A stretch of DNA of 64,000 bases. Source: a virus. The stretch is from positions 1 through 64,000 of IMG/VR virus record IMGVR_UViG_3300032236_000771. One strand, 5' to 3'. Of this stretch, positions 1 to 9,394 are shown piece by piece. The notes under the pieces are model-generated. The model was not told the origin of the DNA. It saw only the letters and a list, made by a program, of their open reading frames with translations, and made no database searches. The translations under genes and the position numbers were made by a program. The stretch's first letter is position 1. Each line of letters begins with the position of its first letter.

Positions 1-392
1 GACATCTTTAGTGGCACTGGCGATGGCTCAATGTAAGTAGGCAAAGCCTTCATACGTTCAAGCAGAACTTCTAGCGGGATGTCCTCGAGACCAGACAGCC
101 ACGCCATTGCCGCATCGTAGTCGTAACCAAGTTTGCCCCCAGACCAAGTCTTGTAGAACTCCTTGACGTCGCACACCAACATACGGACGTTGCCTTTGTA
201 GCCACAAGAGAAACAGAGGTGCATCCCCGATTCAAGGTTTATCCACCAAGACGGAGAGTGGTCTGCCTTACCAGTTTGCTTCTCGTGCTGTGGGCAAAGG
301 GCTAGGGCTTCCTCCCCCTTGACCTCGTAATCAAGACCAAGACCCTGCAGGACTAGCTCAATGTCGAGGGTAATCAAAATGCCGCATTCCAT
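1..392 (-). CDS. DNA primase, CHC2 zinc-finger N-terminus (partial)
   Basis: The frame from the ATG at 392 runs off the window at base 1, giving 130 codons. Residues about 36-70 contain CPQH and then CFSC, the CPxH...CxxC layout of the CHC2 zinc finger of DnaG-type primases, with a GYKGN motif just after. A CHC2 finger binds template DNA during RNA primer synthesis. The start overlaps the helicase gene by 19 nt, so the two are probably translationally coupled. The TOPRIM catalytic part lies outside the window. This could be a primase or a primase-helicase fragment; the zinc finger itself is clear. Confidence 0.75.
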   Translation of the reverse strand, partial: MECGILITLDIELVLQGLGLDYEVKGEEALALCPQHEKQTGKADHSPSWWINLESGMHLCFSCGYKGNVRMLVCDVKEFYKTWSGGKLGYDYDAAMAWLSGLEDIPLEVLLERMKALPTYIEPSPVPLKM

Positions 393-1627
393 GGAGTGCA
401 GAACTTGCACGAAGACGTAGTCACTTCATCGTGGAAGCAGCCAGTGTCCCAGTTCCAAGTCAGGCTGGTTTCGCCTGGTGGGCAGTTACGAGACTGAACA
501 ATCTTTAGCAAGCGGATGTTCTCATCGTCTTCTACTGGCTCAAGGCCGAGAATAACATCCGAGTCTTGGAAGAATGAGGATGAGTAACCAATGGAGTCTG
601 CGGTGACTTTTCCGCCCTTCATCTTCCAGAGCAGGGTCTGGGTACTAATGACGATTGGGATGTTCATTCGTTGGGCAGCTCGCTTGAGGCCACGAGTGAT
701 GTTGGTCAAAGCCTGTGGCGTGTTTGAGTCGCCAGTTACCTCATCCATCATCAGGTAGACGCCGTCTACGAACAGGATGTCTGGGTTCAGGTTCTCGGCC
801 TTGGCAAGCAGCGAGGAAAGGGTTAGGCCGTTGACGGCATCCACTAGGTGGAATGGTTTGGCTTCCTTCATCGTATCGAGCATGGCTAGGTAGCGGTCTT
901 CTTCAGCACCATCAAGCTTGCCTCGGCGTAGTCGCGAAGACGACACGTGTGCCCGCATAGCATCGTGACGCTGTGCCTGCTCGTGGTTGTTCATCTCAAA
1001 CGACTGGAACATTGGTACTAGACCAGACTCGTGGACGTTAGCGGCCATACGCAAAATGATTTGCGACTTACCAGTCTTCGGCGGAGCGATGACGGTAATC
1101 AACTGGCCACCCTGCAGTCCAGCGGTTGCTTCGTCAATCTTTTCAAAGCCAGTAGGGATGCCGAGCATCTTGTGGTTCTGGATGTTCTCGTATTCGGCCC
1201 AGCGAGTGTCTGGGTCCTTGGTCAAGTCAATGTGATTGGTGCCTAGGTTTCCCTGTGCATTGACAAGAGTGACCACCTTGGACATCTCAACGATGGCCTG
1301 CTCGTGGTTGTTCTCCGCCATGATGCTGACGACATCCTGGACACCGTTTCGGGTAAGCATGTTACGGCGAAAGGAAACCATCGTGTCGATGAGGTAGTCG
1401 ATGGTGTCTTCAACGTCATAGATTTTGAAGTTGGGGAAATTGTCCTTGACGGTTACACCAGTTGGAACCTCACGGTAAGTGGTGTAGTGCTCACGCACAA
1501 ACTTCCATACTCGGCGTAGGTCTTCATCAACGAACCAGTCGTCGCGAACACCCTGCTCGAGAACCGGGATGATGTTGCGGTCTCGGATAACTTTACTGAC
1601 GAGACGATGCTCGTTGTCTACTGCCAT
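374..1627 (-). CDS. Replicative DNA helicase, DnaB-like
   Basis: This 417-residue protein has a RecA-type core. The Walker A motif APPKTGKS is at about 181-188 and the Walker B strand ILFVD at about 284-288, preceded by a GIPTGFEKIDEATAGL segment typical of the start of the DnaB/RadA C-terminal domain. The N-terminal 130 residues are helical and match the primase-interacting domain in size. It should be the hexameric fork helicase. A DnaC-like loader lies about 740 nt upstream and a CHC2 primase overlaps downstream, so helicase, loader and primase form one minus-strand replication operon. Confidence 0.88.
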   Translation of the reverse strand: MAVDNEHRLVSKVIRDRNIIPVLEQGVRDDWFVDEDLRRVWKFVREHYTTYREVPTGVTVKDNFPNFKIYDVEDTIDYLIDTMVSFRRNMLTRNGVQDVVSIMAENNHEQAIVEMSKVVTLVNAQGNLGTNHIDLTKDPDTRWAEYENIQNHKMLGIPTGFEKIDEATAGLQGGQLITVIAPPKTGKSQIILRMAANVHESGLVPMFQSFEMNNHEQAQRHDAMRAHVSSSRLRRGKLDGAEEDRYLAMLDTMKEAKPFHLVDAVNGLTLSSLLAKAENLNPDILFVDGVYLMMDEVTGDSNTPQALTNITRGLKRAAQRMNIPIVISTQTLLWKMKGGKVTADSIGYSSSFFQDSDVILGLEPVEDDENIRLLKIVQSRNCPPGETSLTWNWDTGCFHDEVTTSSCKFCTPWNAAF

Positions 1628-1646
1628 TTTGCCCTCATGTTCTTTG

Positions 1647-2063
1647 TTACAAGTTGTTCAGTTCAATTCCAAATGAACCGTACCGAGCCACTCTACTCGG
1701 TAAGTCTACGATTCCCCTAAGGTTATTTCTATACGGGATTTCTCCCACGAAGTCATCTATGTCTGAATACAGCTCAGCATAATTAAATGGGTTGCCGCCA
1801 CGCCTGTCAAGTTTGTCCATCAAGGCGTCTAGGTGCTCCTGCTCCCAGTTCTCGTCAGCAAAGCCAGCCAACTCTAATGACATCCCGTATTTGTTGGAGA
1901 TGTTCCATAGGTGCGATAGTGCTAGGTGATTCAGTTTGGTCACCTTGCGAGTGGCTGAGCTAGAAAATAACTTCTTCTGCTCGGTCATCTCTGACTCGGC
2001 TACCACGTCAATTGTTACGATGAGCCGGGGAGACGACTCGTTTGAGATGTCTCCGCCAATCAT
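1647..2063 (-). CDS. Hypothetical protein in the replication operon
   Basis: This 138-residue protein is not recognised. Its ATG overlaps the stop of the upstream SWIM-like gene by one base (TAATG), which supports both the start and coupling. It starts with hydrophobic strands (RLIVTIDVV), followed by a basic and helical middle (ATRKVTKLNHLALSHLW) and an acidic C-terminal half. Its position between loader and helicase suggests a DNA-replication accessory role, but nothing in the sequence fixes a function. Confidence 0.7.
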   Translation of the reverse strand: MIGGDISNESSPRLIVTIDVVAESEMTEQKKLFSSSATRKVTKLNHLALSHLWNISNKYGMSLELAGFADENWEQEHLDALMDKLDRRGGNPFNYAELYSDIDDFVGEIPYRNNLRGIVDLPSRVARYGSFGIELNNL

Positions 2064-2368
2064 TACAAAACCTCAATAGGAGAATACTTCAGCATGAACT
2101 GGCGGAAACCCTCTGAGGACTCGGTGCTCTCCATGACCTCTTCGTCAGATAGGTCTGCCTTGATAGTCAGCGAGTACTCTCCGTTGTTGGCCTTCAGAGC
2201 GTTCTCTACCCATCGCTGGTGCTTACACTTAGTCAACTGGCGATACTTGGGGCAAGTGCAACGCAAGTGGTCTGAGTTACGGAACCCTGACTGGACCTCA
2301 CACACCCCTTCTTCAGAAATAAAAAACTGAATTGGTGTCCACTCGATTTCCATCCCTAGGCCTTTCAC
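2063..2368 (-). CDS. Small SWIM-like zinc-binding protein
   Basis: This 101-residue protein contains CTCPKYRQLTKCKH at about 39-52. This is the CxCx(n)CxH spacing of SWIM zinc fingers, which occur in DNA- and protein-binding contexts. The start overlaps the loader stop as ATGA and the stop overlaps the next start as TAATG, so it is embedded in the replication operon. The SWIM assignment rests on the four metal ligands only; the rest is unrecognised. Confidence 0.72.
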   Translation of the reverse strand: MKGLGMEIEWTPIQFFISEEGVCEVQSGFRNSDHLRCTCPKYRQLTKCKHQRWVENALKANNGEYSLTIKADLSDEEVMESTESSEGFRQFMLKYSPIEVL

Positions 2369-3081
2369 TTGGCTCTCCTCAAGTCTTTGTTTAGAATCCT
2401 TACACGGCGGAAGGCTTCGTGGGCAAAGCTACCCATCGCCTCACCGTATTGAACTGCCCAGTTCTCACGCATGTGATTCGTCGTAATTATTGTAGGCAAT
2501 CCTTTGTCGTAGCGTGAGCGAAGCAGGTCGTCAAATGACGAGTCGTTGTAAGTACTGCTGTTCTCTTTGCCTAGGTCGTCGATAATCAAAAGGCGGACAT
2601 TCATCCAGTCTTCTTTGGCACGACCATGGAAGCCTTCGATTTGGCGGTGGATTTCGCGTCGCTCTTCTGGCTCGGCATCAAACGCTGCCTTCTTTAGCGA
2701 TAGGAACTCTGGGAAAGTCAGGAAGTGGATTGCTCGGAAACTTCTGCCCAACTCACCCTGCTTGACGTGTAGAACCTTACGCATCTCGTTCTCGTCATCT
2801 GGCAGACGGCGGATGAACTCAGCAGCGGTTACTACAGCGTGTGTAGTCTTGCCTTCACCCGGTCCGCCATCAAACAAGAGACCAACGCCAGTGGTGCCAA
2901 CACCACCTGGGTTCAAGATGATTTTTCCGTCAATCGCATCGTCAAGCCATTCGTCAATCAAGATTGGGAACTTGCCCAAGTGTTCGACGATTCGGCCTCT
3001 AGTCCAGCCCTCATAGCGGATTGGGATGTTCGATGACTTAGTTAGCCAATACCGCTTCAGCGGTGATAGTTCATTTAGCAA
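2365..3081 (-). CDS. DnaC/IstB-like helicase loader ATPase
   Basis: This 238-residue AAA+ protein has Walker A GGPGEGKT at about 72-79, Walker B LLIIDDLGK at about 164-172, a sensor I-like IITTNH segment and a C-terminal arginine-rich helix (FRRVRILNKDLRR). This fits DnaC-type loaders that place the replicative helicase on DNA. It overlaps the upstream HTH gene by 11 nt and the downstream SWIM-like gene by 4 nt. An IstB transposition ATPase is the main alternative, but there is no transposase nearby and the replication context is strong. Confidence 0.85.
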   Translation of the reverse strand: MLNELSPLKRYWLTKSSNIPIRYEGWTRGRIVEHLGKFPILIDEWLDDAIDGKIILNPGGVGTTGVGLLFDGGPGEGKTTHAVVTAAEFIRRLPDDENEMRKVLHVKQGELGRSFRAIHFLTFPEFLSLKKAAFDAEPEERREIHRQIEGFHGRAKEDWMNVRLLIIDDLGKENSSTYNDSSFDDLLRSRYDKGLPTIITTNHMRENWAVQYGEAMGSFAHEAFRRVRILNKDLRRAK

Positions 3082-4039
3082 GGTCCCTCAACTTTTCCTC
3101 ATAGCGTTGCAAGGCGGCACGTCCAGACAACGAGTTGTCGAATTCGCGGCCGTCTGATGCATAAACATACTCGTCCGCATCCTGCTCGTCAACCTCGCCA
3201 GCCAATACCTGTCGAGATGGCATACCGAGGTTCATCAGAGCCTGGTCCATGTGGGTCGTAAACATCTTCAGGTAACGCTTGTAGAAGTACTGGGCCTGCG
3301 ACATGTCTGCCGAGTGCAGGCGTTCATCGCCCATAAACAACCGCAGGATTTCCAACTCAATCAGGGCAGTGATTCCAAACTTAGAGCGGTTCTGTCGCAA
3401 CGCACCAGTCAGTTCTTTGGTCTTGAACAAGCCAGGGAGAAGTGGGTATTTGCGTCCCAGTTGGAATGCAAACTCGGCGGCAACATCTGCTGGGGTCCAC
3501 TCAATGTCTGGACGGCGTCCTCGGGTTCGTGGGTCTCGCTTGTCAGTGCTTAGCTTGTGCTTGACCGCTGCTGGCTTCTCATTCTCAAATAGACCGAAGC
3601 CACCTACTTCGTCATCGCCAGTGGTGTCTTCTCCAGTTGGTCGCCATTTGCTTGCCACGACAATCTCCTTAAGCCCAGAATTCTTGGCATCTAAGTCATA
3701 TATGTTAGTAGTTTTAAATATAGATATATCTTTACTACTGTTAACTATTGATATATCAGCTGTTGATGCCAAGGCTGGTTGGCATGGTAGTAACTGATAA
3801 CGGTTCTTGTGAAACTTACCTAAGTTACGCTTTGTTCTGGCCGTGTCTACTAGAGATGCCTTCTCCAGCCCTCTAAGGGCTATACGCAGACTTTCACGGC
3901 TATACCCAGTAAGCACCCCTAATTCGACCATTGTGGCTTCTACGAGCCCCACAGGGCTTGCTAGGTGCCTTAAGGCCAATAGGGTGCGTAGTTCGCTGGG
4001 ACTAAGCCCAAGAAGGATAACTTCCTCGGAGTAATTCAT
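3071..4039 (-). CDS. Winged-helix replication protein (initiator/DnaD-like)
   Basis: This protein has 322 residues. The first about 75 form a winged helix-turn-helix (SPSELRTLLALRHLA, then LGVLTGYSRESLRIALRGL). Residues 90-170 are low complexity and probably a linker. The C-terminal 150 residues are helical. The order (HTH initiator, loader, helicase, primase) resembles phage replication modules in which a DnaD/RepA-like protein recruits the loader. The role is inferred from this context. The C-terminal domain is not recognised. Codons near 3690-3760 are markedly AT-rich compared with the flanks. Confidence 0.68.
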   Translation of the reverse strand: MNYSEEVILLGLSPSELRTLLALRHLASPVGLVEATMVELGVLTGYSRESLRIALRGLEKASLVDTARTKRNLGKFHKNRYQLLPCQPALASTADISIVNSSKDISIFKTTNIYDLDAKNSGLKEIVVASKWRPTGEDTTGDDEVGGFGLFENEKPAAVKHKLSTDKRDPRTRGRRPDIEWTPADVAAEFAFQLGRKYPLLPGLFKTKELTGALRQNRSKFGITALIELEILRLFMGDERLHSADMSQAQYFYKRYLKMFTTHMDQALMNLGMPSRQVLAGEVDEQDADEYVYASDGREFDNSLSGRAALQRYEEKLRDLAK

Positions 4040-4056
4040 TTGCCCTCACTTTTCGA

Positions 4057-4326
4057 CTATCTACGTCTGTCGATGACGTAAGGCCGATTTGCTAAGGCAC
4101 TTACGAGCAGACCTAGGAATGATACTAGGAAAGATGCTGCCAGTCCAGCCACCGCTAGTGCAAACCCGGTTATGGAAAGAATCCAGCATCCATAGAATGC
4201 CAATGGCAATGCCACGGCCGTCTTGAATAGGCGTGGACTCCAGTTGTCTGGGAGAGCCAGAGCGAGAATTTCGACTAGGTAACTGACGGCAAAACTTACT
4301 AGCAGGACTGATAAGAAAATGTTCAT
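4057..4326 (-). CDS. Small integral membrane protein
   Basis: This 89-residue protein is almost entirely hydrophobic, with an N-terminal segment (NIFLSVLLVSFAVSYLVEIL), a short charged break (DNWSPRLFK) and a second long hydrophobic stretch that can form two more helices. It ends in a basic RRR tail. It lies between the fibre/baseplate genes and the replication operon. Size and topology would suit a holin or a membrane anchor, but the lysis cassette is at 46-48 kb, so a holin role is not implied. Confidence 0.65.
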   Translation of the reverse strand: MNIFLSVLLVSFAVSYLVEILALALPDNWSPRLFKTAVALPLAFYGCWILSITGFALAVAGLAASFLVSFLGLLVSALANRPYVIDRRR

Positions 4327-4335
4327 ACCCAGATA

Positions 4336-6549
4336 CTAATCGGTAATTCCAGAAGCCTCAATACCAGACTGCGAGGTAATCATCCACGGAGTGTCATTAG
4401 GGATAAACGCCACGATTTCATCTGCCAACCGGGCAACATTGGTTATCTTGTTTGGGTAAAGATACGAAGGGCTAGTGCTTGAACTTCCAGACCAGACTGC
4501 ATCTCGCTCAGTTCCGTAGTCTCCGTCGAAGTATTCGGTGGCACCAAACGTTGGTTCAAACTGAACTGCATCGAACAAGGCAGTTCCAGCAAACGTTCCG
4601 CCCAAAGAAACAACGAAGTCCGTGCTTGCTTGAGCAAAGCCTGCAGGAATTGACCAAGCAAACTGTAGTCGAGACCAATCGGTGCCTAAGGCTAGGGTTG
4701 TGGAGCTAGTTGCAGAGAACTCAATGGTTCCGTCCGCATTAGTTTCCGCTACGTCGCTACCGCTTACGATAAAACCGATTTGACTTGGAGTAACTAAAGT
4801 CACAATGTGGGTTCCGTCGTAAGGACTTCCCAAGCCACTAACGGCCACAGTGTTTCCGACAACAACTGGGCCAACCGATGACACGCTTAGAACTGCCGTG
4901 TTGTTACTGACAAAAAAACCATAAACAACGCTGGAAGTATGGGCGGTGATTCCCAAAGTTGCGGTATCAGCAGCGTTGGTGCTATTAGCAAATGCCGACA
5001 GTGTTACGTATCCCGATGTTGGGACAAGGCCAGTAGCAATTGGAGTAGTTGCCGTTTGACCAGCCGTAAGTTGCAATGCCTTAGTTCCAACCAGGACCTG
5101 AGGGGCTGACGTCGCAGACACCTGAGAGCCAGCAGTAGTCCAGCCAGCAGTGCTTACTTCAAACGATGGGTTGTTGATGTAGTTGACTTTCTTCGGTGAC
5201 AGATAGGCAGTGATTCCACGTGCCTCGTGGTAATCGGTGATGTTGGCAGTAGCAAACTGAATCTGGTCCAAATTGAAATTGCCAGTTGCACCGAATGTAA
5301 ACTTTAGGCTGGCATAGCTTGCTCCAGTAGGGGATGTCGATAGGGCCACAGTCTGCTTAGCCCAAGTTGGGGTCACCGAGTTGATTGTTGATGAGGTAGT
5401 CGCTGAGCTGATGACCTGGCCCAAGTAATCATACCAAGTGACTGACGGGGTAACAGTTGCTCCGCCCAAAGTGTCGGTGCGAATGTAGTAAGACAATGCG
5501 TAGTCCACACCAGCAATGACTGGGATTCCTCGAGTAATTGGGTAGTCTTCACCATTACGGATAGACGGGCTCGTCGCACTATTTACGACTACCTTGGCCG
5601 AATACATGCGGTCAATCGTCAGGCTCTCAGAAGTGATTGGGGTTACGTCGTCCACACTTAGAGTGCAGTCACCGATGTTTTGCCAAAAACCTAGGCCCTT
5701 GTAAAAAGTACTGTCAGCGTTTGAGAGCATTAGGTTTGGTGACTGAGTTAGCACTGGAGCATACCCAGTAAGACTCTCAACCAAAGTCCCGAGTGCCGCT
5801 AGGGTGCCCTTGTTGCGGTAAAGATAGAACGCCTCACGAAGCATACGCTTCTGGTTCTTGATTGAAACCGTTGGTTCAACGGTCAGTCCCAACTGAGAAG
5901 CTTTAGCAGCAATGATGGTTGGGCTAGTAGTTGACCCCGAGTAGTCAGGCAGTAGAGACTCAGCCATGGTCAAGAACTCGTCAACAGTAAAGGACATGCC
6001 CTGCAAAAAGCGGTAGAGGTCGCTATCTGGGTTGACCGAGTCCAATGGAGACTGCGATACCGAAGTGTAAGTCCTAGGTAGCAGGTTCATAAAGCGGTCA
6101 TGCGTAGTCATCAACGATGACTTATTGAGCCCAAACGTTGGGTGGTCTGATGGGATTAGGGCGTAACTATCCCCGGCTGGATACCAGACATTGTCACTAG
6201 AGCGAAGAATCCAAAAACGGTAATAGACAAACTTTCCACCAACTAGTGGCGGGTTTGAGTTGTCCGCATTGTCCACTCCGTCAACAAAGGAACTGATTGC
6301 GATGCTTCCAGTAAGAGGGTCAATGCCATACTCTTCAAAAATTACCGCACCGTCTTCGTATGTCTCAGAATACCCGTCCTGGTTACGAAGCAGTTTGACG
6401 GCAGTATAGTTCCCGATTGGAGAACTCCAAGTAAGGCGTACCGAAGTGTAGGTTAGTGCAACGCTCGTAAAGGGGTTGAACGAAAACGCTAATCTAGACT
6501 TCTGACCATAGGTAGACTGGTCATACGCAAAGGAACCATATTTAGACAT
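4336..6549 (-). CDS. Tail protein I-like / modular minor tail protein
   Basis: This 737-residue modular protein sits at the distal end of the baseplate cluster. Residues about 20-130 resemble a fibronectin-type domain. Residues about 150-270 (FMNLLPRTYTS, then DLYRFLQGM, LLPDYSG, MLREAFYLYRNKGT) look like the P2 gpI/T4 gp7-type wedge domain that follows J/gp6. The C-terminal half holds beta-sandwich, carbohydrate-binding-like modules and a strand-rich VSGLGSPYDGTH module also seen in two other structural proteins of this phage. The wedge assignment is moderately secure; ligand binding by the C-terminal modules is inferred. Confidence 0.72.
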   Translation of the reverse strand: MSKYGSFAYDQSTYGQKSRLAFSFNPFTSVALTYTSVRLTWSSPIGNYTAVKLLRNQDGYSETYEDGAVIFEEYGIDPLTGSIAISSFVDGVDNADNSNPPLVGGKFVYYRFWILRSSDNVWYPAGDSYALIPSDHPTFGLNKSSLMTTHDRFMNLLPRTYTSVSQSPLDSVNPDSDLYRFLQGMSFTVDEFLTMAESLLPDYSGSTTSPTIIAAKASQLGLTVEPTVSIKNQKRMLREAFYLYRNKGTLAALGTLVESLTGYAPVLTQSPNLMLSNADSTFYKGLGFWQNIGDCTLSVDDVTPITSESLTIDRMYSAKVVVNSATSPSIRNGEDYPITRGIPVIAGVDYALSYYIRTDTLGGATVTPSVTWYDYLGQVISSATTSSTINSVTPTWAKQTVALSTSPTGASYASLKFTFGATGNFNLDQIQFATANITDYHEARGITAYLSPKKVNYINNPSFEVSTAGWTTAGSQVSATSAPQVLVGTKALQLTAGQTATTPIATGLVPTSGYVTLSAFANSTNAADTATLGITAHTSSVVYGFFVSNNTAVLSVSSVGPVVVGNTVAVSGLGSPYDGTHIVTLVTPSQIGFIVSGSDVAETNADGTIEFSATSSTTLALGTDWSRLQFAWSIPAGFAQASTDFVVSLGGTFAGTALFDAVQFEPTFGATEYFDGDYGTERDAVWSGSSSTSPSYLYPNKITNVARLADEIVAFIPNDTPWMITSQSGIEASGITD

Positions 6550-6553
6550 TTAT

Positions 6554-6991
6554 TTAGAGAGTTCCGCAATCAATCAGGTTTGCAACAAGGTTTCCCGAAA
6601 CGTCTACTGAGGCCACTAAGGCGTTAGAAGAGTTACGCACCTCAATGAGGTTTGCGGTCTGGCCCGACTTAGCTCGTAGAGTAAGTCCTACGGTGCTGTT
6701 CGACAACGACTGGATGGTTGAGCCACCGCCCACGTCTACGCGGTCAGTAAACGCTGTGTAGACACCAGCCTCGATGTTAGTAAGTCGGTCCTTTAGGTTA
6801 GACCAAGCGGTAGTTGTTGAGTCGAAGTTTCCGCTACCCCAAGTAGGGCTAATAGCAACTCCACCAGCACCGAGGTTCTGCTCAACAGCGGTAACCTCGT
6901 CATAGATGGTGTTCACATCTGCGGCAACTACTAGGTCCTGTAGGTCTCGACGAGCGGTCCAAGATTTAACTCTGGCAGGGTATTCGGTCAT
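6554..6991 (-). CDS. Minor tail / fibre-base protein
   Basis: This 145-residue protein has an N-terminal MTEYPARVKSWTARRD segment, a helical linker and a beta-rich C-terminus (GLTLRAKSGQTANLIEVRNS, then DVSGNLVA). The C-terminal pattern, hydrophobic strands with short polar turns, is typical of trimeric fibre stalk proteins. It lies 4 nt upstream of the gpI-like gene, so it probably joins the baseplate or a fibre. No specific family is recognised. Confidence 0.6.
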   Translation of the reverse strand: MTEYPARVKSWTARRDLQDLVVAADVNTIYDEVTAVEQNLGAGGVAISPTWGSGNFDSTTTAWSNLKDRLTNIEAGVYTAFTDRVDVGGGSTIQSLSNSTVGLTLRAKSGQTANLIEVRNSSNALVASVDVSGNLVANLIDCGTL

Positions 6992-7058
6992 AATGACTCT
7001 CCTAAAGTGATGTTTCTATTTTGCCCTGAAAGACGGGCTTTGATTGGGTGAACTGGGG

Positions 7059-7529
7059 CTATCCACCAAGGGCGGTAATCCTAGAACTCAGGGATGCAAT
7101 TTGTGACTGCTGGGTCGCAATCGTATGGGCCATAGCAAGCATTGACGCGGTTACGTCTACTTCAATTGACCCATCTGCGTTTCGTGCCGTAATGATGTAA
7201 CTAGTGATTCCAGATAGTGATTCCCCAGCCGCTAGTTGGCGAAGAAGCAGATTGTTGCCCGGTCCTTGGTTCTTACCAAAAACACCTACCCAAATAGGGA
7301 AGGCAACGTCCCCGCCCTCAAACATGACCCATACGCCTTGACCGACTGCTGGAGCCTTTTGACGACCAGTTGCTGAGAACGATGGCCAAGCCCACTCGGT
7401 TGGTTCCTCGTGGAACAACTGCGGAACCTTGATGCGGATACGGCCGTTATTCTGAGGGTCCTTATTGTCTACGACTATGCCTCGATAGACGCCGTAGGCC
7501 CGCTGAGCCCCAGTGCTATCCTTCAGCAT
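7059..7529 (-). CDS. Baseplate spike protein, gp5/VgrG OB-fold
   Basis: This 156-residue protein has YRGIVVDNKDPQNNGRIRI and AWPSFSATGRQ then VGQGVWVMFEGGD. This is the signature of the gp5/VgrG N-terminal OB-fold that sits under the hub and carries the membrane-piercing spike. It lacks the lysozyme domain of T4 gp5. Cell-wall hydrolysis in this tail may instead come from the M23 domain of the tape measure. The start shares one base with the upstream J/gp6 stop. Confidence 0.82.
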   Translation of the reverse strand: MLKDSTGAQRAYGVYRGIVVDNKDPQNNGRIRIKVPQLFHEEPTEWAWPSFSATGRQKAPAVGQGVWVMFEGGDVAFPIWVGVFGKNQGPGNNLLLRQLAAGESLSGITSYIITARNADGSIEVDVTASMLAMAHTIATQQSQIASLSSRITALGG

Positions 7530-9394
7530 TATGCGTTCCTAGTGATGGCGATTCGGTAAGTCTGAGTGGTGAATCCGTCTTGAGCTAGAACTACTACGTT
7601 GGCAGTCGTTACTCCAACTGGCGTAGTAACCACGGCACCGAGGACTGAGTCGTAAGCAGTTCCGTTGACAGTAATGCTTGCAGTTGACGATACGGCGGTA
7701 AGGGTTACCGAAGTGGTGCTGTCAGCAATGAGCAGGTTGTAGTTCAAGTGGTCTGAGGCAAAACTTGGGCTTAGGGTTCCGTGGTTAGAACTCAAAGCAG
7801 ACAGCGTTGAATCCGAAGATGCAGGGTTGATGTCTAGGTTAGGCTCATCGAATACAAAGATTTCACTAGCGGTTCCTTGCAAAACATTTCGTCCAGTAGC
7901 ACCTGGTCGAGCCAACAAAAGAACCTTGGCATTGTACACGCCGTCAGCCTGACGAATCTGGGCCTCAACTTCTTCTGGAGTAATCAAGTCTCCAAAAATC
8001 ATGTTGTTGTAAGAGAAACGATTTATCAAAGTAGCCAAGATGTTGGCCTTGACCGCATCGTTGGTGTACTGTGGTCGCTTAGTAAACTGAACGCCTAGGT
8101 GAACTGGTACATAACTAGGTGGCGATACAGTGACCGAAACGCCAATCTGAGTCTTGTTAGACAAGTACGAAGTAACGCCTTGGCTAAGTCCAGACCAAGT
8201 CACGGAGTCCAATGTTCCGCCAGCAGTTGGGTCCCCAGTAAAGCCTGGGTAAAGGTCGGTTACATCCGAGTTCTGCTGTGGAGAAACATAGAGGGTTACC
8301 GAGTTCTTCGACTCAGCAATCGCATTGCTTTTACCCACGTTGGTGACCTGAAGGGCTAGGCTTGCATAGTCCAGCAACGTAACGGCTCGGTTCAAAGTAG
8401 TAAGTGCTCGAGGAGCGTTGTAGCGAATGCTGGTGTTGCTCTCTGGCTCTGAGCCACCTACGCCTACGGTCGTATTGCTAACCTCAATGTTTGGCAGAGT
8501 GTAGCCAACTGGAATTGAGTAAATAGTGGTCAGCACGTTCGTAGTTACGTTTCCTACGGCACCTCCGCCAATGGTGTAGTCCACCTTGATGCTCTTACCA
8601 GTGCTTGGGATAGCTCCTGAGATTCCATCGCCAAAGGTGACGTAGACGTAGTTGTTAGCATCGATGTCAATGGTGTAGACGCTGTCCGTTGGCCCACTGT
8701 CTGAAAGGTGGGTAACTGGCTGCCATTCAGCGTAAGTGGTTCCGCTACCAATCTCAACGAAGACCTTGACCGAACCTTCAACTACCTGATTCTCAGCCAG
8801 CATAAAGGTCTGGCTTGGAGTGCCATCACTAATGCCAACTGCCTCGCCATAGTTAGGGTCATTGTTAGGAAGAGTAGATGCGTTTTGTCCGTGCAAAGCA
8901 ATAACGGCCGAACTTGCTCCAGCAGTTCCGTCTACAGCCGCTGGGGCTACTACCGCAGACTGAGTAGTGAAAACCAGTTCTTCAACTGCATCGTTTACGA
9001 CTACCTGTCCGCTAACCTGAGTTCCAGCAGGCACGGTAACATCGCTATTGCCAGTGTTGTAGAAGACAACCGAGCAACTAGCGGACTTGTAACTAGACGG
9101 GTTGTAGCCATAGACTTTGGCTAGATTGATGATGTTCTGACGCTGAGTTGCGGTGCTCAGATAGTTCTCGTTTGCAATTCGGTCAATGTAGTAGTTAGTT
9201 ACGTCGCCCATGTATGCGAATGCCTCAACTAGGGCTACGCCGAAGTCAGCAGGGTCGTTAGCACTCCAAGTAACGCCTGAGTTAGGGACGTTGACGTTTG
9301 CCTGAATGCGGGCAATCAAGTCGCTACGAAGCGAGTAGAAGTCGCGAGACGTATAGTCTACTGATACTGGAATTTCATTGGCAGGAGTGGTCAC
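7529..9394 (-). CDS. Baseplate wedge protein, gp6/J-like
   Basis: This protein has 621 residues. The N-terminus (VDYTSRDFYSLRSDLIARI, then DPADFGVALVEAFAYMGDVT, YYIDRIANE) is characteristic of the J/gp6/gp47 wedge family that closes the baseplate ring. Residues about 520-621 form a separate beta-sandwich that resembles the cadherin-like domain found on many secreted and virion proteins (LSPSFASDHLNYN...VTLTAVSS). It overlaps gp25 by 4 nt upstream and abuts gp5 downstream, the standard contractile-tail order. Confidence 0.9.
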   Translation of the reverse strand: MTTPANEIPVSVDYTSRDFYSLRSDLIARIQANVNVPNSGVTWSANDPADFGVALVEAFAYMGDVTNYYIDRIANENYLSTATQRQNIINLAKVYGYNPSSYKSASCSVVFYNTGNSDVTVPAGTQVSGQVVVNDAVEELVFTTQSAVVAPAAVDGTAGASSAVIALHGQNASTLPNNDPNYGEAVGISDGTPSQTFMLAENQVVEGSVKVFVEIGSGTTYAEWQPVTHLSDSGPTDSVYTIDIDANNYVYVTFGDGISGAIPSTGKSIKVDYTIGGGAVGNVTTNVLTTIYSIPVGYTLPNIEVSNTTVGVGGSEPESNTSIRYNAPRALTTLNRAVTLLDYASLALQVTNVGKSNAIAESKNSVTLYVSPQQNSDVTDLYPGFTGDPTAGGTLDSVTWSGLSQGVTSYLSNKTQIGVSVTVSPPSYVPVHLGVQFTKRPQYTNDAVKANILATLINRFSYNNMIFGDLITPEEVEAQIRQADGVYNAKVLLLARPGATGRNVLQGTASEIFVFDEPNLDINPASSDSTLSALSSNHGTLSPSFASDHLNYNLLIADSTTSVTLTAVSSTASITVNGTAYDSVLGAVVTTPVGVTTANVVVLAQDGFTTQTYRIAITRNA

